Positions 1-13,355 of a DNA stretch of 64,000 bases are shown piece by piece. A program made the translations under genes and the position numbers. Position 1 is the first letter of the stretch, and the number at the start of each line of letters is the position of its first letter. Under the pieces are notes generated by a model, which saw only the letters and a program-made list of their open reading frames with translations, was not told the origin of the DNA and made no database searches. This stretch comes from Antennarius striatus. Taxonomy: Eukaryota; Chordata; Actinopteri; Lophiiformes; Antennariidae. Location of the stretch: the NCBI RefSeq assembly GCF_040054535.1, contig NC_090795.1, positions 6,671,501 through 6,735,500 of the forward strand. Reading direction: 5' to 3'.

Positions 1-736
1 GTGCTTATGTAAGCCTGTCTTTCAAACACAACTGAGCCCTGTCGCAGTGAATAGACCCAGAGGAAATTAGAAGGTTTTTTTCAGCGCTTTTGTTTTTATG
101 TCGATGCAAATATATCAGAAAGATCCCTTTGTCATAACCGGTACGCCACTGTCGACACAGATCAGGTACATGGCGAAAACTGAATTGATAAAAGTAGTTT
201 GGTTTTTTTTTTTAGTCTTTTGTTTCTATTGATAGTTCAGTGTCATTTATGTCACAGTACAGACACAAAAGAGGGCAGGACAAATCAGTTTAATTTAATT
301 TCACATGAACTGAGACAGCTTGAAACATAAAGAATTAAAGAATAAGGTGCTGTACGTCATGCTTGTCACGATTTTCTTTTCAATGACGCACTGTGTAGAT
401 GCTTACTGTACATTATCGGGAAGCAGTTTCCCTTGCAAAGTCCTAAACATTTTTACAGTGTCATAAATTTTTAGTGTTTCATAAATCCCTGTGTAGGTCA
501 CAAAGTTGTCAGTTAGTTATTCTATATGTTCCATATGCTATCTGTATTTGTTGTTCCTCTCTGGTCTGACATGCTGCTTTATAAAACAAGAAGCGATTCA
601 TCATTTAGACACGGAGGCTACCGATCAAAGGAAGGAGCCGTCCGCTTATCAGAGGTGATAACTGTTCACATGATCACAAATACACCAAGGAGCATGTAAG
701 AAAAACAGAAAGCAAGAAAGAAAGAACGATAGAAAG

Positions 737-737
<1 letters not shown>

Positions 738-816
<79 letters not shown>
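738..816. repeat. (AG)n microsatellite
   Basis: A nearly pure AG dinucleotide run of roughly 75 bases, flanked by AAAG-rich sequence. The minus strand reads as a serine-leucine repeat, which explains the artificial open frame across it. Confidence 0.97.
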
Positions 817-817
<1 letters not shown>

Positions 818-3800
818 AAGATCAAAATGGGCTTGCAGCCTTTATTCAAGTCATCAATCCAAAGGTCAGGGAAATCCCGTGCCCACTTTGTAAGAAATTG
901 TTTTATCAATAGAGTTTCATCTAGGGCTGAGATTACACACTCCTTGCAAGGTGCACAATTACATCAATTGCTCCAGTTGCCAGGTTGCCTCCTGGGGGAT
1001 GCTTTCAGCCAACAGAAGAACCCAGTGATGTACAGCAAAAGATGACAAATAATAAACAAATAAAATGACTCACATTTAATCCCCCGCAAGCTCCAGGTTT
1101 GAATGAGTTGTGTGGAGGCTTAGGATAAGTTCCTCTTACTTTAAAGCTCCACAAAGGGGCGGTTTGCACTTGGGTTTAGCTTCAGTGTTGCCACAAAGAA
1201 GAGCTAAACATGGTTATGAGCTGCTTGAATAATATAAAAAAACGAAACATGATATAAGTGGCACGTAATAATGGCAGTATAGCGGGGCAACAGCAGTCAA
1301 CTTGACAGCCAACATGATTTTCTCTGTGGCGAGGTATGGAAGAGCAGCTGAGGTGCAGCCATCGGCTGCCATCATTTATATGACGTGTATACGTCTTCAT
1401 ATCCGGCTGTATCTGGAGCCGCTTCTCTCTGTACCCTCGTTCAGCATATTCCGGTACTTGAGTACAATTCTCAGGTATGTGTACTTGAGTATGTTAATTT
1501 TCTGCTACTCCATACCTCTTATGTACATCTATTTTTGTCATGTTTGTAGGAGAGCCATCATTGGCTTAAGTCATACCAGTTTAATTAGTGCTAGAAGCAC
1601 AATCCCAGACTGTATGAATTAGAGTGGAAATGATTTCTTAGGAAAAACACTCTTCAGCTTGTCCTCAATGGTTTATGTCTTGCCAAATGAAAAATGTAAG
1701 TGTCAAAGCCCTTTCCTGACTGCACTCATTACATGTAGAGAAAAACAGGAAGCGAAGTGGCATCATAAAAATGACAGTTTGTGAAGGAAGGATGGGGTTG
1801 GTGGATTTGTCAGATTGATGTTGGATTCAGGTCTCAGAAGAAAAGTGCAAGGTCTCAGGAAAACCTGTATGTCAAGTAAAAGTGGCAAAATATAGCGTGT
1901 TTGATGCATTACTGATGATTATCCATTACCCAGTAAAACTGACAAAGACGTTTTCATTTGTGGTGAATAATTGGCTCATTTGTAGCGTGAGTAAATGTTC
2001 ATTAAAATGTAACCTGTCACTGCTTCTTTAGCTAACAGAGTTTCCAAAAGCTGATATTTTTGGTCCCATAGTCATGAAAGTCACCAGATTGTGTTTGTGT
2101 TCATTCATTTGTCTATAATAAAGGCATGAAATCATGGAAATCGATGTATTTAAGGAAGCAACCTCAACATTAGGAGTCATTATCTTATTGATATTGCGCT
2201 GTACCATCCTCCTTCGTTTCAAAATGAAATTTTATAGAAAACTCTATCAACCAGGTTGAGTAAAGGATATCTAACAAATCCCAGTGAGTCATGTGTTAGG
2301 CAAAGTGTCAAAACTCAAATACAGTCACCAGTGAATGATTGTACGCTCTGAATGTAGAGACAGCCGCAGCATCTCTCCAAGGTCTAACAGATCCTCATTT
2401 CAACGATCACTGTGAACGATTTTGTTCTTGTTAATCACGAAACCATTTTGATTGCACACTGATGCCGGCGGATGGGAGGCACAAACCTATTCTTTTATAA
2501 CTGAGGTGGTTTGCATCAGCTATGAGTGACCCATTACAGAGAAAAAGTGATGTTTCTACATGCCTGACCACAGTCCTAATGACACAGAAGTATTGTCATT
2601 TGTTTGAAGGATTGGAAAATGGTGCCTACACACAGGGAGCGTGGCGACTCCACCATAGTCAGTGTCAGTGTATCCTCCTCCGCCAGGACTCATCAGCTCC
2701 TCCAGGAATTGATGAGTCCATCTTTGACAGAAAGCTGCTCCTCGCTCACACATCCCAGAGGGGGAATTAGCTTGGCAGAATGCTATTTCACACTGAGACC
2801 TCATCTTTTGCCCTGATATAATCATTATGTTTCTGGGTGTAAAATGGTTGTGACCTTCAAATGTAATTGAAGGTACAAAGGTTTCAAAATGTCAAAAAAA
2901 AAAGGTGTTATGGGTGACATCTTGACCATGAATTATATGATATCCGTTCGTTCACCCATTTCTGGTGTTTATATAAAAGTCGTGCTGTCTCCAGATAAGC
3001 CTCTGTGATCTTTTTGCTCCGGTATCCCAAGAAGTTTCCAGGGCCGATGGGGTAGCTGATCCCTCCAATGACTTCTCCAAGCATGTTGCATAAAAGTTTA
3101 GTACTCACAATTTTTGCAGCACTGGCAAGTTGGTCTGTTATGCAGTCAGTCAGTCAACCGACAGCTTACAAACTGAAATACAGTAAGTTTCAAGTTTATT
3201 TATATGCATGTCCCAAAGTGGGCAATTCTTAACACAGCAGGTAATAATAAAACTCTAAAACACAACAAATGTACATAAATATGAACAAAGACAAATTCAT
3301 GGTCCCAAGATCCGGGTTTATATTGGATTACACTGAGATTGTATGACATGTTTATAAAAAGCCTTCATGCGATGATCCCTGCTTTTTTGCAGCATGATCA
3401 GCGGGCTAAATAAAATATGTGCAGAATAGACTACAATGAAATTGGCTCAGACTTGAATACACAAATCAAAATACGACTTAATAATCACAAAACAGGCTGT
3501 TATGCAAATACAGTAAATTAGGATGGTAAACATGGTAATTATCGCGTCTGCTAATCATCAGCATGTGAGCTTTTGACTGAGAGCGCTTTAGCATGCTGAT
3601 GTTAGCATTTAGGTCAAAGCTCTGCTTCGCCCGCAGCTTCTCAAAGATGCAAGCGTGGCTGCAGACTGTCGTTACACAGCGTCTAAATGAGAGCATTCAG
3701 AGTTAACATTATAATAATCTGCTGTATTATTCAGGTACAGCTCAACACGCTAGTGACAATCTGTACTCAGAGCTGCTTGAGAATCAAAATGAGGCAGGCA

Positions 3801-4479
3801 TTCCAGCTAAGTTGCTGTTAAAAGGCTTCTAGAGAAAGTTGAAATGGTAAAAAAATTATTTTCCAATGACCTTCTGTCAGCAGCTTTTCATTCCTGTCAA
3901 AGGCTTAAACTGTCAAAAATAATGTCCTCGTCGTTGATCTGTCAAGTTACTTACAACCTGGTGTTCACTTCTGTGTAGAGAGTGACTGAATCTTTAGTAA
4001 TGTACAATCCAATATTCCTTTGCATACTGATTAGAAATCTTACTTGTGTTTGCAATGATTCCCAGTGAGAAACAAGCAATAAACTAAATCGAGTAAAAAA
4101 AATATCTATCTGAGATACAAGGACAAATGACTTGAGAGGTGCTTTAAAGGATTTTGAACTTCAACAATACATCTGGGTTTGCCTTCTAATCAGGTCTGTC
4201 TGATCGGTACTACACCATTAGATGAACAGCTGATTTAGAAGAAGCTGCTGGGAAACAATTCAGTTGGAATTTAGAGACCATCAGAGCTGGTACTTTGGTT
4301 CTTGTTTGACAGTGACAATGAAAGTCATTGGCAGTGAGCAGCTATTAGAGTAATAAAAATGAGATTTAAGCTAAAAGGGCATTCAGTAAAACACATGGAG
4401 TCATGAATATTTGTCAGATAGTTGATGTGTGACCAAATATTAAGCGATATTGTCCAAAATTGAATGCTACCTTCTTTGT

Positions 4480-4840
4480 CACACGCCCCATCCAATCAAT
4501 GTGATTTCACGGCAATCCTTCAAACCATTTTTGTGTAATTATGAAAATTTTTTTAAAAATGGATAATGTAAAGTTAACTTGGCAGACAAAAAATCCTGAA
4601 TTCCCCTCCTGGATCTCCTACAAAATGGAATGGATTTCTCCCTGTAACATGTCAAAGCCTTACTACTAAGCTCTACCAAAATATGGAAGATAGTTTCTGA
4701 ATAATCAGTGTAATTTATCCCAATCCATTCCAACGGGTTCTTTCTTCCACCAAAATTTCACGACAATCTGCCACATAGTTTTCTATAACCCCTATAAAAG
4801 TGACAGACAAAAATGACTGGTGAAAACAAACCAATCATTA
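4480..4840. repeat. Degenerate interspersed repeat, teleost type
   Basis: The stretch has the wording of a common fish interspersed repeat: two diverged blocks beginning TTTCACGGCAATCC (near 4505) and TTTCACGACAATCTG (near 4756), with a CTCCTGGATCTCCTACAAAA block between them. The family was not identified with certainty and no coding capacity is visible. Confidence 0.4.
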
Positions 4841-7800
4841 GTTCTTCTGTTTGCAGAAGCAAAATCATGGTCATTTTACTTTTTGTACCATGATAGCTTT
4901 TGGATTCTAACAGAAAACATGATGGGACCTTCAGAATGCATGTCATATTCAAATTGGAACACAGGACTTTGCTGCTACCTCTGTCTGTGTGTAGCTGCAT
5001 CCATAAGTGCAGCATGAAGGGTGATATGTTCTGTCATAGCAGATGAACATTTTAAAGGTGAGTGTTATTCTGGTTGGAGAGCGGAGATGATGCTCGTGGG
5101 ATTGTCTGGGATGATTACATCACCGCAGCTCATTGCAGGCTGCTCTGGAAAACAAACAGAAAAATAGACTAAAAAAATTCACTGTTGTGACTACAGGCAT
5201 GTTGAGCCACAGACAGCTGGTGTGTGCTCTAGGCTCGGACAAGACACAATCCATTTATACTCTGAACTTACAATTAACTTTGCTTGTGCTTGACTGTCAC
5301 TTCAACGCTGTCAGAAATTAAGATTATGCAGAAATGAAGGTAAGGATGGAGGTTTTTCTTACAATTCCTAACAATGGTGACAAAAGAAGACTTCATTAAA
5401 AAAAAAAAAAAAACAGTGTAAAGGAGATGAATTAGTTTCAAGGCCATGTCACCGATTTGAAGAAATTGTTTGTTTTAGCCTCCAGGTTATGCTGGTGCTG
5501 AAGGTGGCTGATCACTCTGCTGAGGCCGTTGAAATGAAGAAGATCGTGAATTTGTTTAACCCAGAATTTGAGAGGGAGATGGAAGGATACAGTACAGCTG
5601 CAGATCAGCTACAGAAAGAATCAGATTCAACAAATAAAGCAGCAACATGATGTTCCAACATCTAAGGTGTGGCTTTCTGCTACTGGATGGATGTGACTGA
5701 TGTTAATCGACAACCCCAGATGACAGAAAGAAAATTGAGACGGAGCTTATACGAGGTGTGGATGAACAGATTATACAGCTGTACGCCCTCATAATGGCAT
5801 CCGCACATCTGAAAGTGGTATTGCTCAGGTTCAGCAATTTATAAAACGGAATGAGTGCCAGTTCAGCAGCAAGCCTTTTCTACATCCTGCAGATAAAATG
5901 AATGTAGTCAACATTTACCCCTTGTAAAGATGAGTCAGTGATATGTGTAGCATACACAGAGGTCCAAAGGCTGGAATCAGTAAATCCAGTTTGTGGTGAC
6001 TGGTATCTGAAGCAATCTGTCACTCCTAAGGTTGAGAGGATTGTAGTTGATGATGGCAGTGATTCTGAGTGGTAGGTGTTTGATATTTCAGCAGTGTGGA
6101 CCTTGACTGTCTATATGCATAGTGACAAAGTCTTTCACACATTTCACCTGAGATACTTTAAATTATAAACTTCAATGATCTGTGGTGAAGTGCATCCTAT
6201 TCAGCTCCCGCGTTGGTGAAAAGAAGGCTGGAAATTTGATTTAAAGTTGATAAACAGTTTTTTTATAGAGCGAGAATTTAACACTGCTACATTCAATAGC
6301 CTGTCCAACTCTGTAAACTCTGTTATACAGTACACTGTACCTCATAAAGGATGGAAAAGAGGTGCCACCTTGGCAAATAAATAAATAAATAAATGTATGA
6401 AAAAATTTATCACACATTTGCATTCCGTGGCAGGTTTGGCTGTAGCTTGGCTGTGGAGGATTACATCCAGATGCTGCTACTCCACTGGAATGATGCCTTT
6501 TGCAAAGAAGTGCAGAGGCTGATGGATGCTTAGTTATGAATTTTAATGAAATCAAAATGGCATGTAGTGGGTTCGAAGGGTGAAAGACCTGTTGAATTAA
6601 AGGAGAAAGGGTTAAGGAGAAGATATACCTCTGAAGTAATTTAGTCACGATATATTTTTGCGTTTTCTTTGCCATTGCATTGTAAAAATCATTATTTTCA
6701 AGTATGTAAAATGTTACCAGTTAAAGGCAACCCTATTGCAACACAAAGAATCGCTATTCTGAAACTCTCTCCTGCTCTCACCTTCACCCTGTAGCATGCA
6801 GCTGAAAGCAACAAGTCGACATCCTTCACTGTTGAAAGTCATTTTGGGAGCTGAAGGAAATCACCACCTGGAGGAAACTGGCTGAGAACAAGTGGGAGTA
6901 AATTGCAATAATGCTCCTACATCGTAAAATAACTGAATGAACTGACATGGACGCAAGATGAAGAACAGCAGGTCCAATTCTAAAGGAGCGTTTTTCTTTT
7001 AAATTCATCTTCATCACCTCACTCAAACAGCATTTTGCATAAAATACATAAATTGCTAAAAGTAGCCCAGGGATCCCTTTCACTCTGCAACAACACAACG
7101 CTTTCTAATCTTTATTACTTATCTCAGGTAGGTTATTGAATCTGCATGCAGCGGGGCAGCTGTACCAGAGAGAGCTGAGTCAGGATCTGCTTGAAGTTTC
7201 TCTGTCAGACCGCAGATGGATTTGGTGGGCTACTGGCTGCTTTTCAACATTATTACATCCACCTCCAAATGTCACATTCACAAGGTGAAGCGTGTAAGAT
7301 CCACAGAGCTTTTACACTAATTGGCAGTTTTATGAGTGCAATGGAAAGAGTGGACAGTTCTCTTTTACCAGAGTCTGATGAGCCTCCTGCCACATCCCTC
7401 CACAGGGCTCCAGGTGTTCACATTTTTTTATAGAAAGAAATAAACTTGCAGGTAACGATCCTGTGCTGAGTTTCCCCACTGTGAATGTCTTGTCCTTTTT
7501 CAGCCATAGATTATAATATACAGTATGTGGTGTCCTAGTAGCCATTTCCAGCTGTAATCAGATGAGTCATAACACCATTACTGTTTTTTCAAATGCAATT
7601 TTGTTTCAAGCTAATGTTTCCAATATCAGTACATATAAAATATTTACTGAATGCATTTTGGGAAATTGTCTCAAACTACTGTGCATGTACAGATTGTGCA
7701 GCCTGTAATGTTGAATTATCCCATAACAAGATGCTGCAGGTGAAATCAAGTTAGGAGGAAATACAATGGGTGTCAATACAATAGGATCAAATTAACCTTT

Positions 7801-10800
7801 TTGCAAGTGCAATGATTATGATTTGGGGTCAATATAAATAAGATACATGATTCTTTTCTTCTAAATTAAAGATGGAAGGATTGAGAGCTCCAGTTAAACT
7901 GAGCTTTTGAAAAACTGAATGCAGCCACATTGTGTTTATCCTTGGATGTGGTTCATGAAAGACATTTGAAAGCACTTTGTAATTGTGAACCATGTCCACA
8001 GGAACATTCTTTTTGCATAATAGGGCCTTACATACAAAAGCTTTTCATTAATCTATTCCAGGAATGAATAAAGCTCTCCAATCACAGCTTATAACCTTTG
8101 TGCATCATAGTCAAAATTATTGCCACTACTGTCAGATTGCATAGAGGCATTTCTCAGGAAATAGCTATTGGCAGCATAGAAAGGACTTTGAAATGTCAAA
8201 TGAAAATGTGGAGCTTTTTAGCATCAAAGATTGTATTTCTGGATTTATAGCTGAATATGTCGATGCCAGTTCCTCACCCTGCCCAGATACACTTTGGAGT
8301 ATCCCATCCCTGCTGTTCCTTGAATTTACTGATGTTATTTATTTCCAACATGTCTGAGTAAAAGATAGATATTTAGATGCGGGGTTGGGGAGGTAACATG
8401 GGCGTCTGCGGCCCTGGGAAACAATTTTGATTTCACCCCCCCCCCCACATCCCATTAATCTCCAGAAAACATTACTTTTATGTTCCTTCATAAAAGAATC
8501 TCTCCTGTGTGTAATCCAATGCACTGCAGCCTCAAAAATTACGCGACATGATCCAGTACCCCATTAGTACACAACAGCAACTCAAACATGAATTTTGCAA
8601 TAAAAAACAAAAAACATTACAAGCACTATAATTTATAAACCCTATCTTTATTACTGTGTTTAGATTGCAGACATAGATGTGAAGTCATCTTATGAAGATT
8701 GAAACCTGTTTCACAGTATCTGCAGTGATAATTTTGTGACTCTCGCAGCTTTTGGAAACACTGGTGAGTTATTATTAATCTTAACACTGGTATCAATGAT
8801 CACACAAAACAACAAGAATATACTATCAACCTTTAAGGAGAATGACACCATTCAGTAAATGCCCTCAGGATAAATTGAGCCTGGGATGTCTCAGTGACAT
8901 GTTACCAGATCAGCCTCCATTAATGAGTTTAATCTGACAAACAGACACTCTACATTCAACCATTTCTTTGATTGCTACGGATCTAAGACTCAATGCATCT
9001 CAGCAGCGCAGAAATACGGAGGCATGAAGGCACTGATAAATCTAGAGTCTTCCCTCTCAGTGATGCTTAACCTTTGATTGTCCCAAATCTAACTTTAAAC
9101 ACTTTGGAAGAGTTGGGTTTTTTTTTACTCACCTCAAGATAAAACATTTGTTCTGCTGGCCCAACTGAAATTACATCACCAGGATGACAATAAAACATGA
9201 TTGTGGGGTTATAAGACCAGTGGGGGAAAAGAACTAAGAGGAAATCTCTGTGTCTGCTGTTGGAGGCTGGTGAGAAATCAATAACCAATTCCTGTGTCTG
9301 AAACAGCAGAGGAAAATTTTCCGCCACATCTGTTTACATAGTTCACAGGCGAAGGATGTGGATGCTCACGTGAACTGGACTGCTGACCTGGATGAGCTCT
9401 AAATGATTTGCTTTGACAATGTGTCAATGCAGTTTTGACCGGACTCAGAGAAACACATTTGTATAATCTTAAGAACAGTTGTACCTAAACCTGTAGTCCT
9501 ATCTGTCATGTGACATCATCCTGTCAAGATAATACAATTTTCGTTTTACTTATTCAATGAGCCGAAGGGAGTAATGGTTAGACTGTGATGGGAAACTAAG
9601 ATACAACAATAGTCAATAGAGTCAGTTTGACCAGAGCTGCAAAATCAATCAGCTGCACAGAATTGTAATCGGATTACTTGCGTGCAGATTTTACTGGCCC
9701 GGGGCAAAACTAACTCAGAGTTAAAGCCATAAAACACATAAACAATAATAAAACAGCCTCGGATATGCAGTCGTTCATTTTGGGTGTCAAAGTTGCATAA
9801 ATGCCTCTTTCAAACATTAAGCCTCTTGGCTTTCCTGTGATATCCAGTGCAACCTTGCGTAAATTGTTAAAACGGACATTAAAAAATAATTTCCTGTTTT
9901 TCGCCCGCGACTGAAAGAAATTGCTGATTGTTAGGGGATGAGTAATGGAGCAACACACAACAGTTTTATTGTCAAGACTTTTTCAGTCACTCTTGTGCTT
10001 ATTGGCTCAAGTATAACTCCTAACAAAGTTTAGAGTCGGCCTGGACAAAGGAAGGAAGTCATACTTAGCCCCTGAGGTCAGTTCTAAGGGGTGAAACTCA
10101 AACTATCACAAAACATCTCTATAGCCTTTGTGTGGACTAAAGAATTTGTGGCATGCAAAGCTCAGCAAAGTCAAGCGCTGTAATTAATATACTGGAATCA
10201 TTAAATCTGTTATCTGGGTTCCATGTTTTACGGTGACATTGTTTCTGCAGGCTCACAGCTCAAGCTAATGCTCCACAATGAAATTTTAACTGTGGAGGAG
10301 TTTGATACAGTGTCGTAACTCCCTTTAAGATCCAGACCAGAAGATTTGTTTGGATTTAGAAGTAGATATATATCAAATTCATGAGTGTGTTTTTTCCTCT
10401 AAAAGAACAATAATTTATATCTTTTTTACAGTCTACTTCTCTTTTTCCTACTGATGATGATTGTTTAAAACCTTAATGAATTTATGATTAAAAGAATCAT
10501 AAATTCAGATTATCTGAAAAGACAAGATTAAAAGTCTGCTGCCAAAAAAGGACTCACACATTTGTGAATAGAATTTGTATTGAATAATGAGTTGTGTTCA
10601 GTTTTTTTTTCTTGCGAGCAACCCAAGGCAAACCTGTGTAATAAAGAGCCTTCTTATTCAGCACTTTGATGAGCTATATCCGGTGGATGGATTACTTTCG
10701 TCATCAATTCGCGTTAGCAACACAGTATATGAATGTTTTCTCATATTTTCATGTGAAAAAGCAGAAAATTGACGTTTTTAACTGTCTGCTCAAACAAATT

Positions 10801-12849
10801 CATCCAGTCAGTTAAAATGTGAGAACATAGAGAAGCTACAATAAATCATAAAACGTGCTGACCCCAGTGTTCTTGGCATGTTCCAAGAATCATTTCCCAC
10901 ACTAAAATGTGCAAATACAACACTTTGTTCTGGAAATGCTCATTCTGTACTTGACATCTTTTACAATCCCCTCTCCTTTTATTTCACTGGAACACAGGGT
11001 AGAGGATGTTTCAGCCTCTTCTCTGCACACTAACTGTTGCAGGCAGCATATTTGATAGGAGATGTGCTTTATAATTTAAGTCCTGGGAGGTCAGGCCAGT
11101 GCACTCAGTAGGAGACTGTTTCCAGAAGCGCTAAGCAGCTAATAAGAGTTTAGAAGTGATAAATTATCAAACAGGCAAGTTGTTGAAGCTTTGTTTTATA
11201 AAAGACATCCTATGTTTTCTTAATGACTGAAATCACAGCATAGAGTTAAGGTTAATTCACATAGTAGAGAGCAATTTCAAGAATTAAAAATCATATTGGT
11301 GTCGGTGTAATCAAAGATATGGATGAAGAAAAGCTTGAATGTTCTGAGAGAGATAATTCAACCCTCATGACATAGGTTGCTGTTTTACTTCAGTTGCGAT
11401 GCCCGCCAGAGGGTGGATGTTGGTGTGTGGGTCAAGGTCTAGGGTGCTTTTTGTTGCTAAAAGAACAGCAACCTTTATAGATATTACTGCTGTGACAATA
11501 TTGCCAGAATATTAGACATTTATTAATAGAATTGTTTCTGCTGAAGGAATATTTAAAAAAACAACATAAAAAAACAAATACATAAATAAAGTTTTCCAAG
11601 TGATTCTTTCCAGGAGAACTTGACATTGACTTGACCATAAACACTTGCTCAAATTGAAAAATGGCTCGATATCTTGACAGTCAATAATTAAACATCATAT
11701 TTTGTCATTCAGTTTAAATGACATCCCTTTTCAGAGAAAACATCTTGGTGGGCCCTCTAAGGAACTGTTCCAGTTGAGGTAATTAAATAAACTTTCATGG
11801 TATACTTTCAAAGGATAAATCCTCTTGTAGTCCAACAGAGGCTACCTCAAGTAGTTATTGAAGAGTTTCAAAAAAATTGCGTCAATACTGTGACTCCTTC
11901 AACCTGGGATGTTTTTGTTGTTGTTGTTATTGTCCACTTTCCCAGCTGCCTTACACTGTAATATGCTTTAAACAATGTATTTGTAAGATTTGTAAGACCT
12001 GTAAACAGACTCTGATGTGTGAAATCAATGGCTTAATATTAACAGAAATGACAGATTGCTTTCATATGCTAATGAAAAATATTGTGCATTTATGCACAGC
12101 TTGGTTTTAAGAGGAGACAGCAAGATAGTAAGTGACAGTGACAGCGCTAAAGAAACATGTTTGAATGCTTACATCAAGACTTATCAGTTGTTCTGTGTAT
12201 CCATGATCACACACTGTGGACCGGTTGGAGGACAAAGAGCATCATCAACTATCCTGAAGCCTGACGTTTGGGAGAGGCCGACTCTTGCAGGCGTGACCAT
12301 AACAACACATTAACACTTCACAGGAAATTTTCTGTGCAAATTCAACTCAAACACATTTCTGAATAAAATATTGTTGCACTGATGTTATTTTTACTGCTGC
12401 CTTCACTCGTGACTTAACAAATAATTAAATTCAGTGGGTAAAACTTTGATCCAACAGAAGATGATGCATTATTGATTAAATTGCTCAATGGAAATGGAAC
12501 ATTAAAAATTGTTTTTCATTATGACATACAATTACCATGGAGTTTCGGTTAACATAGGATAAGCAATACATATCTAGAGTGGACTTCAACTTCAGGAAAT
12601 TCAGTCGCATTCCTGATGCTCATAGTCAGCAATTTGTACTAGGATGTCTCCTCACAAACCTCAATCCCAGGATAACAACTTCTGGTGTACTGTGGGTTTT
12701 GCTGCTGTTTTTTCTTGCCTGAAAACTAATCTACAATTCATTTTACAACAAACCATTGCCTTGATTTAATATAATAGAACTAAAGAATGAAATTGCAAAT
12801 TAAAAGACAACAATAACACAAAGAAGGATAATTCAGTACAACATTGTTT

Positions 12850-13355
12850 GCAAAAAATGTGAGACCTTTATTCCTCAATACTATGCAGTTTTCTAAATAA
12901 AACAGATATAGTTCTTGGTATGACATTTTTTGGCCTTTAAGAATTATACTTTAGAAATAATACAATCCCATTTGTTATTGTACAAGTATTTACAAGAGCC
13001 TTTTTTTAATTAGCTACCAATCAACAAATTTGTTTGCAATGTCTATAATTTAAAAAAAAAATTCATTACCAGGTTAAGAAAACCGTGTTTGTATGCTGAT
13101 TGAACTGGCTGGAAATAATACAGCTACGCTGATAGGAGTCTGATTACACTAACAAAAAAGGTCAAAACTATTTGCAAGCTTTTTTGCTAGTATTTCCTTA
13201 GCAGTGCCATTACTAACACTTCTACTGGATAAGGGACAAATACAGGTTTAAAAACTGGCTTAACATTTACTATTTACATATCAGGTTTCAAAGCACAGAG
13301 TCACTTTAAATACCAAATTAATGTCAGACACACTTGTTCATTTTTTAAAGGAATT
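12850..13355 (-). other. cenpc: Probable cenpc 3' untranslated region
   Basis: AT-rich sequence directly downstream of the cenpc stop. On the minus strand an AATAAA signal lies near 12870 (plus strand TTTATT). The true cleavage site cannot be fixed by eye. Confidence 0.45.

Larger units (their letters stand above)
1..12850. other. Long stretch with no supportable gene
   Basis: I see no multi-exon gene here. Open frames are short and scattered on both strands, without matching splice sites or recognisable domains. The stretch is AT-rich and holds an AG microsatellite near 740-816, a repeat-like block near 4480-4840, an AAAT run near 6380-6400 and many T or A tracts. Two weak coding-like scraps (about 2909-3108 minus and 5480-6080 plus) are listed as findings. 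The right edge, about 12850-13355, is probably the 3' untranslated region of cenpc. Confidence 0.6.

Noticed and set aside
649-909. 86-residue minus-strand frame with a long serine-leucine run
   Set aside because: It is the translation of the AG microsatellite; the flanks have no domain or splice logic.
6241-6675. 144-residue minus-strand frame
   Set aside because: Low-complexity, no recognised motif, and no splice partners; likely chance in AT-rich DNA.
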